Shown here in pieces: positions 34,793 to 45,190 of a DNA stretch of 64,000 nt (the first letter of the stretch is position 1; each line of letters begins with the position of its first letter). The stretch spans positions 620,001 to 684,000 of the forward strand of contig NC_018334.1 of the NCBI RefSeq assembly GCF_000234665.1. The letters are read 5' to 3'. A program made the position numbers and the translations under genes. The notes beneath the pieces are model-generated. The model had not been told where the DNA came from and did not search any database. It worked only from the letters and a program-made list of their open reading frames with translations. This stretch comes from Leishmania mexicana MHOM/GT/2001/U1103 (taxonomy: Eukaryota > Euglenozoa > Kinetoplastea > Trypanosomatida > Trypanosomatidae).

Positions 34793-36160
34793 CTAACATG
34801 GACTCCCCGCGCAATACCCGCCAGACGTCACATGGAACCCGCACTCGCACACTTTACAGAATATGGCGTTGCCGGGATCGCACACCAAGCAGTGCGGCAC
34901 GAGGCACGGCGACGGAGCCCGCGTAGGCCGCTTGGTCGTTGTAGGCCGCTTGGTCGTCGTAGGGCGCTTGGTCGTCGTAGGGCGCTTGGTCGTCGTAGGG
35001 CGCTTGGTCGTCGTAGGGCGCTTGGTCGTCGTAGGGCGCTTGGTCGTCGTAGGGCGCATGGTCGTCGTAGGGCGCTTGGTCGTCGTAGGGCGCGCGGTAG
35101 TCGTAGGGCGCTTGGTCGTCGTAGGGCGCGCGGTAGTCGTAGGGCGCATGGTCGTCGTGGGGCGCATGGTAGTGGTAGTGCTCGTGGTCGGCTCCGCAGT
35201 CGTCGCGGTGCTCGAGCTGGACGACCCGGACACCCCGCCAGTGGGCCCGGAGCTGCTCGGGACGGGCTCGGGCGTTGTGGTCTCAGCGCAGGCGTGGGCA
35301 GTCGCACAGTCGGGCATGCGGTGCTTGGCGTCCACGCCCACCCATAGCGTGGGGGAGGCCAGCCACGAGTCCGGCACACAGCCGCAGAAGTCGTTCTGTT
35401 GAAGGCCCAAGCGCTCAAGCGACGGCATCTCTGCCCATGACGCGGGGAAGGAGCCGTGCAGGTGGCACTGTTGAAGGTGAATCCTCCGTACACTCGGCAT
35501 AGTGCTCCACTCCTCAGGAAGAGTCCCGCTGAGCTGAGTGGTGGACATAAGGATGATCTCAATGCTCGGCATCGAGTCCCAGGCAGCCGGCAGCGTGCCG
35601 AATACATCCGTGAAGCTCAGGCTCAAGAACTTCAGCGAGCTCATCGAGCTCCACGACGCAGGTAGCGTGCCGCTGATGCTCGTGTACCCAAGGTTGATTG
35701 TCCTCACCTTATGCAGCTTGCTCCAGCTGCTCGGCAGGCTTCCAGTGACACCGGCGTTCTTATAGAGATCCACCTGATCAAGCTTCACCAGCGAGTAGTC
35801 CACGTCATCAGGCATCTCAGGCAGCGTGCCGGTAGCCAATCTACCAGTGCTGATAAAGCTCACATTGGTATCGAAGCACCTCACACCAGCCCAGGTGCAG
35901 AAGTCGTCTCCGCTCCACCCCAGCGAGGGCATCGCAGCAGCAAACGCCTGCATCACCTTCAGCGTGTTCAGCCTCTCTGCCTCGCTTATAAGGAACGGTT
36001 TTTCCTCGGCATCAAAACCATTATCCAAGTAGACGTCGTCCTCGATCGCATCCCATGGGCTCGCCACCCTGGCACGTGCCGCGGGCGCGGCAAGCGCCAA
36101 GAGCAGCACCGCAGCTGCGAGAGCGGCGATCAGCGCCACACAACGGTGCGACTGCGCCAT
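34793..36160 (-). CDS. PSA-2/GP46-type LRR surface antigen, lacking its GPI tail
   Basis: The 455-residue protein has a signal peptide (about 1-30, hydrophobic core ALIAALAAAVLLLALAAP). Next comes an N-terminal cap with NTLKVMQAF and FCTWAGVRC, then about six leucine-rich repeats of the type SGTLPxxWxxMxSL (about 110-265). A cysteine cap, FCGCVPDSW, follows (258-266). Next are a Ser/Thr stretch, 14 hexapeptides TTT(K/M/A)RP (about 329-412) and a short cysteine-rich module starting PCLVPHCLVC. PSA-2/GP46 proteins are usually GPI-anchored, and PSA-2 LRRs are reported to contribute to binding of host complement receptor 3. Here the frame stops at CAGSPC, so this copy would be secreted or loosely held (inference). 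The gene lies in repeat C1; its sister is at 41046-42281. The Thr-rich stalk is a likely target for phosphoglycosylation or O-glycosylation. Confidence 0.9.
   Translation of the reverse strand: MAQSHRCVALIAALAAAVLLLALAAPAARARVASPWDAIEDDVYLDNGFDAEEKPFLISEAERLNTLKVMQAFAAAMPSLGWSGDDFCTWAGVRCFDTNVSFISTGRLATGTLPEMPDDVDYSLVKLDQVDLYKNAGVTGSLPSSWSKLHKVRTINLGYTSISGTLPASWSSMSSLKFLSLSFTDVFGTLPAAWDSMPSIEIILMSTTQLSGTLPEEWSTMPSVRRIHLQQCHLHGSFPASWAEMPSLERLGLQQNDFCGCVPDSWLASPTLWVGVDAKHRMPDCATAHACAETTTPEPVPSSSGPTGGVSGSSSSSTATTAEPTTSTTTTMRPTTTMRPTTTARPTTTKRPTTTARPTTTKRPTTTMRPTTTKRPTTTKRPTTTKRPTTTKRPTTTKRPTTTKRPTTTKRPTRAPSPCLVPHCLVCDPGNAIFCKVCECGFHVTSGGYCAGSPC
34925..35176 (-). repeat. 18-base minisatellite, 14 units, coding for TTTxRP hexapeptides
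   Basis: Fourteen in-frame 18-base units encode TTT followed by Lys, Met or Ala, then Arg-Pro. The last seven in the protein are all TTTKRP and nearly identical in DNA, which indicates recent expansion. The sister gene in repeat C2 has only about two such units. Confidence 0.93.
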
Positions 36161-39100
36161 GCCGTCGACGGGAGGGATACACTCGAAAGAAGCGCGGCAG
36201 AGACGCAGACCGCTGCTGCGTGTCGATGGCGCAGATGCCTAAGAGCAGCCGCCTCAGTCGTGCCTGCGCACCTCTGCTGCCGCCACACAATGGAGCCGCA
36301 GCGGGCGAGCCGGTGCGAAGAGGAACGCGGAGGCGGGGCGAAGAGTGGGTGACAGAAAGGCAGACGGTGCACTTAGAGGCCTGGGGGGAAGGGGCGCGCG
36401 CGGTCAGGGTATCGCTGTGCCGTATGTAATCACAGCAGAAGAGGAAGAGCTGATGGACGCACTGCGACGAAGTCTGAGAGCGAGAGGCGGATAGCAGAGA
36501 GGGCCGTCCGGTAGTGGTGGTGCGGGTGTGTGGCGAGTGGCGTTGGAAGGAGCCATGCGGGAAAGGGCGGCAGGGGCGCGAAGCGTCCGAAGCGATGCCG
36601 CAGCGTCGACCACGACAGGTGCCCCGCCACGGCGTTGAGGGGCACGGCAAGAGCAGCAAGCCAGGAAAGAAGGAGGCAGGTGGTGAAGGGAGATGCAGTG
36701 CGCACAGCATGGCGCCAACGCACAGTCGGCACGTGCGGAGGCTCGTACAAGGTGTTCGCCTCACCGCCAGCCCGGCAGCGCCAACATGCACAAACGCGCG
36801 CACAAAGGAGAGCGGGCAGCCGGCACCGGGGGGGGGAGGGGGCGCAACCGCCTCTGCCCTCCTAGCCCCGACAACGGCAGCGCCCGCAGATGCGCGAAGC
36901 CGCATCGACGTTGGTTCTGCCCCTCACGCGCTCCGCGTCTCCACTCTAGCGGCAGACAGCCCACACCCTCGCCCCCTCCCCTTTCCCGAGCGCGAGCACG
37001 TCGATTCCCTCGCCATCCTCCGCCCCCACACGCACCGGGCGCGGTCCTCTGCACCTCGGTGTGGCGGCGCCTCCCCCCTCCCCCACCCAAGCCCTTGAGG
37101 ACGCCGGGCCCGGACTTCAGCAGAGTACAGCCGTCTCCAGAGCGAGGCGGCCGTGCGCAGGCAGACGTGAGGCAAGGGGTCGTAAGCCGAGCGGTGCGCG
37201 ATGCCGCCACGTCTTTTCGCGTTGGGGGCTTCTCAGCACTTTGCGCATCCGCACATTACGCTTCGCCTCTTCTCCTCCGAGCCAGCAAAGAGGGGGGTGC
37301 GCGGAGGTGCCCTTGGCACAGAGGCCGACATGCGGCGCACTGCCCAGCGCCTCCCATCACCGCTGCAACACGCGCACGCACACCACCAGTGCCCGGCTCA
37401 CAAGTCGGACNNNNNNNNNNNNNNNNNNNNNNNNNNNNNNNNNNNNNNNNNNNNNNNNNNNNNNNNNNNNNNNNNNNNNNNNNNNNNNNNNNNNNNNNNN
37501 NNNNNNNNNNTGGGAGATCCCTCGCGGCATGTGTGAGAGAGGGAGGTGGGAAAACGCAGGCGGGGCCAGGCCAGAAGCGAAGAGACAGCAAGGAGGAAAG
37601 AGAGCCGAGTCATAGAAGGCAGCGGGAGTACAGGCAAGCCGACACACACGCACCGAGGCACATGGCACTTCGCACTGTCGCCAGTTCTGCGGAATGGCGC
37701 GCAGGGAATACAGGAGCAGGCTGGGACAGAGCAGGCCGTCCGACCCTGTGTGGCTGTCCAGGCGGGTGTCTCCTGTCTCCGCTGCCAGCCCCTCATGCCT
37801 GCACGCCCCGCTCTGCGTCCGTTTCTCTTTTGTCGTCACACTGCAGGCGGGGAGGAGGGGGGCGGGCCGCCGAGTCCGCCGCACCTGCAAACAAGGGAAG
37901 GGGTAAAGGCGAGGGCCTCGCTCAGCGAGCGGACGCGTGCGTGAATGCGTGGAGCCGGTGTGGGTCCATGCCGGTCCCGCGCAGAGCGTCGCGACAGAGA
38001 GGGAGACAGAGCGACACGCGCGGCAGTACGTGCACGGCCCTGGCCCGGCAGACAACGGCACACACAGTCACACATCCGCCTGCACACAGAGCGAGACGCG
38101 CAAAGATATAAACAATCAAAACAGCGAACAAAAAATGAACAGAGGCAGACAGGGCCACGCCCGCACCGCGAGAGAGGCACAGCGAGGCGGCATGCGCGAC
38201 TTCACCACCGCGGAGAGACGGAGGGGGGAGTGAGCGACAGAAGCTTCCACGGGCAGCGAGAGGCGTCGATGCAGCCCCCCGCCACCCACCACCCCCTCCA
38301 CAACCAAAGAGGGAAGAGCGCCGCGTGTCGCACGCGCCTCTCTCTCTTCCCTCGTCCACAACGTGCGGTCGAAGCAAGAAGCCGAGAGAGAGCGAAGCGT
38401 GCAGGTGTACCCTGAGACCATCCCCCTCCCCCTCAGTCTTGCAGCGCTCGCGATGCTCCGCCATCGCATCCAGCTCAGATTGCGGCACGTGCGCGGAGAC
38501 GGACAGAGGGGGCAGATGCCGTGCGTGCTGCAGCCGCTCAAGGCGGCAAAGCGCACCGCTGCATCCGCCTGAGCACCGCCTGCCCCACCGCCTCGCACTT
38601 GCCCCCAATACAGCCGCCGCCGCCGAGGGCGCACACAACCACCACGAACCAGCTGCCGGGGACGCTCCCCGCAAGTCCCTGCCGTGATGCACAGGCCAGG
38701 GCGTGGAAGCTGCACCTCGGCCGCAAGCGAAGAGGGGGAGAGGGGGTCGGAGTGAACAACAAATAGGGGCCAGACGTTACAGAGCATGAGGAAGACAGCG
38801 CACACACGCACGCCCCGGTGCGAAGAAAACAAGCGACACATTGAAGGCTGAAGCACGAGCGTGAAGATGCCAAAGAACGGGGAGGAGCTGGTGGGGGAGC
38901 AGTCAGCAATCATCGGATGCAAGGAAAGGCGAGGCAACAAAAGACGTCCACCGAGTCAGCCTCAAGTCCTGAAAGCAGACGCACAGACGAAGCATACGCG
39001 AGTGAGCCCAGTGCGGAGGGACGAGCACAGGTGTGCCGCCGGCGTCGCTCCAGTGCACAGCACAGGGCCAGTGGCGCGCGGCCCCCACCACGTCCTACCG

Positions 39101-41045
39101 TAAACGGCTGCCCCTCCCCGTCTGCAGCGTTGCGCCTCCCCTTTACTTTTATCGACGTCACCAGCACAGCCCCGGCCTCACTGCCTTGCCGTTACAGCAA
39201 ACGCGCTCCATACGCGACCCCATGTCGCGCTGAGGCTCCCGGGGGCAGACAGCGACAGAGGCATCGGATCAGCAGACGGAACGCAATCAAGAATGCACAA
39301 CACGATGAGAGCGCCCGTGATGGAGGGCGGTACACTTAGAGAATGAGAAAGCAAGAAAATGGGCGGCGTCAACCAAGCCAGGTAACAAAAGTCATGAGAG
39401 AAAATAGTGACAGGGCCACGCCCGCACAGTGGGAGCCCCGTGTTGCGCATATAGCGGACCGCATAAACCACGACCGGGCACCACAGCACTCGTGCAAAGG
39501 AAACACGAATAATGAAAAGGAGAAGCGAAACAAGCTGCCCCGCCCGTGAGCGGAGGGCGGGAGCGCGACCAGCGCACAGAGAGCATAGCGAGCAACGGTG
39601 CGATCAGTGCCCGCGCGCCGGCGCCAGCACGAGATGCAGACAAAGTAAAAAGAGAGACACAAGACACACACAACACAAGAGACAGCCGGTCGCAACCGCG
39701 GCGGCGCACCGTCCGGATATTGCACCCTCCCGTTCCCCTTCGCCCTCCCCTCGCGCTCCGGCCCGTCTCGCGCCCTGAAGTACTCGACCTCACAACGGCG
39801 CCCACAGCCCCCTCCCCGCCCACGCGCGTCGCCCCTCCACCACTCACGCCGCGCCCGCCGCACTCCAGCACAAAAATGTACGCCGCCACCTCCAGCCGCG
39901 CAACAGAGGCCGCATGTAGGAGCCGAGCGCGACACGTGAGAGAGCGCCACCCGCGCCGCGCACGGCGAAGCACAGCCGCGGGCGCTCGCCACGGCGATCC
40001 AGGTCAACAGAGAACGGCAGCGCAGGCCAAGGCGCCCCAGGGGCATCGTCGGAGCGTACGCGCGCCGAGCAAGCACAGAGCACAGAAACGCGTCGGTGGC
40101 AGCTTTACAACGAGAGAGCGCACCTCGGCAGAGAAAGCGCAAGGCATCCCCAGCAGAAGGACGGAGAGGAACAGAGGGAGTGAGCGGGTAGGCACAGGGC
40201 GCACGGGAGCAGAGCCCCACAATCCGCCTCCACGCCTTCCCCGGCTTTCGCGTGCCGCCCTGCGTGCCGCCTCGCACACACCAGCAAGTGCACACAGCAA
40301 CGCGCACCGCGATGCCCCTGACGCCTCTCCACACATCTGCATCCGCGCCAGCCCAAGCGCACGCTCCCCCAGATGCGTACACGCACACGCAGACACAGCC
40401 CATGCCCTCACACCACCAAGGCAGCCGCTGCGCAAAGGCGAGTGCGCCGCCCCACAGCGTGGGGGAGCGTGTGCGGCGATGAGTGCGCGTACAGCGTGCA
40501 GAGCAGCCACCTGTGAAGCGCAGCCAGCACCACAAGAGGCCAGCGACGAGGAAGTGGGAGCAGGCGGAGTCGAGCACAGCGCACAACAAAAAGAGCTCCA
40601 GCCCGCCGCGCGCACGGCACGGTGCCGGCAACGGTCAGTCCCCGAAGCATCACGCAGACCTCGGCCAGGAAACAGGACCGGCGCAGCGCAACATGAGAGG
40701 GGCGCCGCTGCGCAAAGCCCGCACAGCCACACGAAGCGAAAACGGAACACAGCGAGGGGAGAGAAGCGGTCATGCAGCCCGCAACAGCGAGCAAGCGGTG
40801 ACAGGGCCAGCGACGCCGGTGCGGCAAAGCGCAAGAGGCACTCGCGTGTCTGCAGGCAAGCAGCTGCTGCGGGGCACGAGTACCACGGAGCGGAGGGCAG
40901 CCCTCGCATGCGTGGCGGCGCCCCGGCAGCCCACCCCTCGCCTCCCCGCACCGCAGGGGCCACAAGGCGGCACACCACGGGCGCCGGTGCACACGAAGAG
41001 GCGCCGGTGAGCACTGCGCCGCCGTCTCACGCCCACAGGCTCGCC
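36161..41045. other. Intergenic interval between the two tandem PSA genes
   Basis: This holds the right end of repeat C1, the second assembly gap and the left part of repeat C2. A purine-rich plus-strand stretch at 36167-36211 directly above the PSA start would form the pyrimidine tract of the splice acceptor. No gene is supported. Plus-strand frames of several hundred codons here are low-complexity and partly antisense to nothing recognisable. Confidence 0.6.
37411..37510. other. Assembly gap (100 N)
   Basis: A second 100-N filler, placed just past the end of repeat C1 and just before the start of repeat C2. Its position at a repeat edge suggests the assembler could not resolve the number of C units. 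Confidence 0.95.
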
Positions 41046-43527
41046 CTACGCAAGCACAGCACCAACCACCACCACAGCCGCGGAGACGACAGCGGCAGCA
41101 GGCCCCACAGGGAACGCAGCAGCATCCTCACCAACGCGCTTCATGCACCCCCCGCCAGCAGTCAGCACGTATCCTGAGTAGCACTCGCTGCACCCCATCG
41201 AGTTGTCCGCAACGCACACCAAGCAGTTCGGCACGAGGCACGGCGGCGGAGCCGGCGTAGGGCGGGCAGTCGTCGTAGGGTGCATGGTAGTGGTGGTGCT
41301 AGGGGCCGGCTCCGCAGTCGTCGCGGTGCTCGAGCTGGACGACCCGGACACCCCGCCGGCCGACGCAGAGCTGCTCGGGACGGGCTCGGGCGTTGTGGTC
41401 TCAGCGCAGGCGTGGGCAGTCGCACAGTCGGGCATGCGGTGCTTGGCGTTCACACCCACCCATAGCGTGGGGGAGGCCAGCCACGAGTCCGGCACACAGC
41501 CGCAGAAGTCGTTCTGTTGAAGGCCCAAGCGCTCAAGCGACGGCATCTCTGCCCATGACGCGGGGAAGGAGCCGTGCAGGTGGCACTGTTGAAGGTGAAT
41601 CCTCCGTACGCTCGGCATAGTGCTCCACTCCTCAGGAAGAGTCCCGCTGAGCTGAGTGGTGGACATGAGGATGATCTCAATGCTCGGCATCGAGTCCCAG
41701 GCAGCCGGCAGCGTGCCGAATACATCCGTGAAGCTCAGGGTCAAGAACTTCAGCGAGCTCATCGAGCTCCACGACGCAGGTAGCGTGCCGCTGATGCTCG
41801 TGTACCCAAGGTTGATTGTCCTCACCTTATGCAGCTTGCTCCAGCTGCTCGGCAGGCTTCCAGTGACACCGGCGTTCTGGTTGAACAGGTTGATCTCATC
41901 AAGCTTCACCAGCGAGTAGTCCACGTCATCAGGCATCTCAGGCAGCGTGCCGGTAGCCAAGCTACCAACGTCGACGAAGCTCACATTGGTATCGAAGCAC
42001 CTCACACCAGCCCAGGTGCAGAAGTCGTCTCCGCTCCACCCCAGCGAGGGCATCGCAGCAGCAAACGCCTGCATCACCTTCAGCGTGTTCAGCCTCTCTG
42101 CCTCGCTTATAAGGAACGGTTTTGCCTTGGCATCAAAATCATTATCCAAGTAGACGTCGTCCTCGATCGCATCCCATGGGCTCGCCACCCTGGCACGTGC
42201 CGCGGGCGCGGCAAGCGCCAAGAGCAGCACCGCAGCTGCGAGAGCGGCGATCAGCGCCACACAACGGTGCGGCTGCGCCATGCCGTCGACGGGAGGGATA
42301 CACTCGAAAGAAGCGCGGCAGAGACGCAGACCGCTGCTGCGTGTCGATGGCGCAGATGCCTAAGAGCAGCCGCCTCAGTCGTGCCTGCGCACCTCTGCTG
42401 CCGCCACACAATGGAGTCGCAGCGGGCGAGCCGGTGCGAAGAGGAACGCGAAGGCGGGGCGAAGAGTGGGGGACAGAAAGGCAGACGGTGCACTTAGAGG
42501 CCTGGGGGGAAGGGGCGCGCGCGGTAAGGGTATCGCTGTGCCGTATGTAATCACAGCAGAAGAGGAAGAGCTGATGGACGCACTGCGACGAAGTCTGAGA
42601 GCGAGAGGCGGATAGCAGAGAGGGCCATCCGGTAGTGGTGGTGCGGGTGTGTGGCGAGTGGCGTTGGAAGGAGCCATGCGGGAAAGGGCGGCAGGGGCGC
42701 GAAGCGTCCGAAGCGATGCCGCAGCGTCGACCACGACAGGTGCCCCGCCACGGCGTTGAGGGGCACGGCAAGAGCAGCAAGCCAGGAAAGAAGGAGGCAG
42801 GTGGTGAAGGGAGATGCAGTGCGCACAGCATGGCGCCAACGCACAGTCGGCACGTGCGGAGGCTCGTACAAGGTGTTCGCCTCACCGCCAGCCCGGCAGC
42901 GCCAACATGCACAAACGCGCGCACAAAGGAGAGCGGGCAGCCGGCACCGGGGGGGGAGGGGGCGCAACCGCCTCTGCCCTCCTAGCCCCGACAACGGCAG
43001 CGCCCGCAGATGCGCGAAGCCGCATCGACGTTGGTTCTGCCCCTCACGCGCTCCGCGTCTCCACTCTAGCGGCAGACAGCCCACACCCTCGCCCCCTCCC
43101 CTTTCCCGAGCGCGAGCACGTCGATTCCCTCGCCATCCTCCGCCCCCACACGCACCGGGCGCGGTCCTCTGCACCTCGGTGTGGCGGCGCCTCCCCCCTC
43201 CCCCACCCAAGCCCTTGAGGACGCCGGGCCCGGACTTCAGCAGAGTACAGCCGTCTCCAGAGCGAGGCGGCCGTGCGCAGGCAGACGTGAGGCAAGGGGT
43301 CGTAAGCCGAGCGGTGCGCGATGCCGCCACGTCTTTTCGCGTTGGGGGCTTCTCAGCACTTTGCGCATCCGCACATTACGCTTCGCCTCTTCTCCTCCGA
43401 GCCAGCAAAGAGGGGGGTGCGCGGAGGTGCCCTTGGCACAGAGGCCGACATGCGGCGCACTGCCCAGCGCCTCCCATCACCGCTGCAACACGCGCACGCA
43501 CACCACCAGTGCCCGGCTCACAAGTCG
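37512..43527. repeat. Repeat C, copy 2, carrying a PSA gene
   Basis: About 6.0 kb, matching 31167-37407. The match ends at the shared CACAAGTCG: copy 2 continues with AAATGCAGG, copy 1 with GAC and then the gap. The intervening non-coding DNA is almost unchanged, while the PSA genes differ in discrete patches. Confidence 0.93.
41046..42281 (-). CDS. PSA-2/GP46-type LRR surface antigen with GPI tail
   Basis: This 411-residue sister of the gene at 34793-36160 has the same signal peptide, N-terminal cap, LRR array and cysteine cap (FCGCVPDSW). It differs in clustered patches: DFDAKAKPF versus GFDAEEKPF, SFVDVGSLATG versus SFISTGRLATG, and INLFNQNAG versus VDLYKNAG. The Thr-rich stalk is short, with about two hexapeptide units (TTTMHP, TTTARP). 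The cysteine module reads PCLVPNCLVC then CSECYSGYVLTAGGGC. The C-terminus is a complete GPI-type signal: a Gly/Asp-containing segment (VGEDAAAFPVGP) followed by a hydrophobic tail ending VVGAVLA. It is expected to be a GPI-anchored surface protein. It lies in repeat C2; the 3' flank is nearly identical to that of the sister. Confidence 0.92.
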   Translation of the reverse strand: MAQPHRCVALIAALAAAVLLLALAAPAARARVASPWDAIEDDVYLDNDFDAKAKPFLISEAERLNTLKVMQAFAAAMPSLGWSGDDFCTWAGVRCFDTNVSFVDVGSLATGTLPEMPDDVDYSLVKLDEINLFNQNAGVTGSLPSSWSKLHKVRTINLGYTSISGTLPASWSSMSSLKFLTLSFTDVFGTLPAAWDSMPSIEIILMSTTQLSGTLPEEWSTMPSVRRIHLQQCHLHGSFPASWAEMPSLERLGLQQNDFCGCVPDSWLASPTLWVGVNAKHRMPDCATAHACAETTTPEPVPSSSASAGGVSGSSSSSTATTAEPAPSTTTTMHPTTTARPTPAPPPCLVPNCLVCVADNSMGCSECYSGYVLTAGGGCMKRVGEDAAAFPVGPAAAVVSAAVVVVGAVLA

Positions 43528-43742
43528 AAATGCAGGCACAGCGAAGGCGCCGAGTCGATCGCTGCACAGCGGCGCACATGGGGCCTCGCGGGCAGAGAGG
43601 CGGTCTTCCCTTCGCCCTCTCCGCACAAAACCAGTGCGAGGGGTGCCGCGAAAAGCGATGAAAGCCCATAGGCGCAACGCCAAGAGCACACGCGAGAAGC
43701 AAAACGGAACGAAGGGCGTGCGCCGCTCGAAGGCCTCGTGCG

Positions 43743-45190
43743 CATGCGCGTGACTGCGTGCCGGTACGCGCTGGGTTGTTGCAGAGGGCGGAGGCAGAGG
43801 GGTAGTGTAGGATGTCGGACAAGCCATGGAAGCACAAAAGCAAAGCGAAGGGAGAGAAGGGAGGGAGAAGAGCGCGCGCGAGCACAGCGCAGAGGGGAGG
43901 ACGGGCCGAATGGCGGAAGCGGGCAAATGAGTAAAACGATAACGATAGCGTCGACGCGCACACGGGCATCGGTCACGGCATGAGCGTGCACGCCCTGGCC
44001 GCCCCTCACAAAAGAGCGACGGCCGTCCCGTTTCGTCGATTGCCGGGGGCACGCGTTCCCCGCCCCCTCTGTGGCGCCCCCTCCTTATGCCATTTCGGGT
44101 CGCATCGGCGCTCGACGGCACACGAGAGAGCAGAGCAAGGCATCAGTCCCCCGCACACACACAACGGAAGGCGAGCGGGACAGCAGAGAGAGGCAGGCGG
44201 AGAATCAGGTGAGGGGGGCGGCGGGGCGTTGGCTGGCGTGCCCGCCGCCACCCTTGCCCTCACGTATGTGCTGCACCGCGAAACCTGGCGCATGCATCGA
44301 CGGGCGCCATCGATCCCGCTTCCCCCAGACGTGCCGCGTACGAGCCCGCTTTCATCCTCGCCGCCCCCGCAATGCTCTTCGCTAGCGTCGGCCCCCTGCC
44401 GCCTTCCGTACACCCACGCCCGCAAACGCGCCCCCACAACGACGCGGTCGCGACCAGGAGAGCGGCGAGGGAGCACGCAAAGCCGAGGGATAATCAAGAC
44501 GAGGCGGAGAGCCGAGTGCGCGACCAGCGACAGCAAAGCCGCATCCATGCCGGTGCGTCAGCGAGTGCCGATACGCATGACAGCGCACCCGCGACACAAG
44601 CACAGGCACCTACCGTATGGCGCACACATCCGGCACCAGCACTCCACCGCCCACCGGCGCAGAGGCGCGCACGCAACGCCAAGCCATGCGCCGCACCGCC
44701 AAACCCGCGCAAAGGACAAGCGCCTAAAGGCACGCTCAAGGGCAAACAGAAACAAGCAGAAAACGGCGCACAGACGCGCGCGTATACACGCACACACATG
44801 CATAGATAGGTACATGCGTGTCTGCGTGTGCTGCCCCTCCCTTGCCGGCGTGGCAGGCACAGGGTGGTGCGAGGGAGGGAAGGTGCGCAGAGGGGAAATG
44901 GGTGCCGCCACCCGCAGCATACGCACAGGCGGGCAGTCACGCACACGGCCTGCGCGACCGCGCCGCGCACACAGAGCCCCACGACGCAAAGCGGTACCCG
45001 CGCGCCGTCGGTATGTCTTTGCCTGGTGCCCCTCGCCACCTCTGCCTCGTGGGGCAGCACCGGTGCCCCGGCAGGGCAAACGCGGCAGAGAGACGAGCAC
45101 AAAACGCTGGCGGCGCGTGAGAGGCGAGGCAGAGCACGCATGCCCGTCCTCTCTCTGCAGAGGGCAACGGTGGCTCGCGGACCTCGATGC
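43743..45190. repeat. Repeat B, copy 2
   Basis: About 1.45 kb matching 28153-29600. After the shared end (CTCGCGGACC versus CTCGCGGACC) this copy continues as TCGATGCCGGAGAG into single-copy DNA, whereas copy 1 continues as GCGATGCCGAGG into repeat A2. Confidence 0.93.

Larger units (their letters stand above)
31167..37407. repeat. Repeat C, copy 1, carrying a PSA gene
   Basis: About 6.2 kb, in direct orientation with 37512-43527. The flanking non-coding sequence is almost identical between copies. Visible differences include a replaced stretch at 33061-33090 (AATGGAGAGAGGAATACATC region, absent from copy 2), a 12-base tandem duplication only in copy 2 near 40259, and patches inside the PSA gene. 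Copy 1 is longer mainly because its PSA gene has an expanded 18-base minisatellite. Confidence 0.93.

Noticed and set aside
33224..35347. Plus-strand frame of 707 codons across repeat C1 and antisense to the PSA gene
   Set aside because: It reads as Arg/Pro/His/Ser-rich filler, its right part is the antisense shadow of the PSA stalk, and the near-identical copy in C2 ends at a different place (543 codons).
36693..38111. Plus-strand frame of 472 codons running through the second gap
   Set aside because: It crosses 100 undetermined bases and reads as low-complexity Arg/Pro/Ala sequence in repeat C.
34793..42281. Strand switch or convergent genes around the repeat region
   Set aside because: All intact genes and the relic lie on the minus strand; plus-strand frames there are not gene-like.
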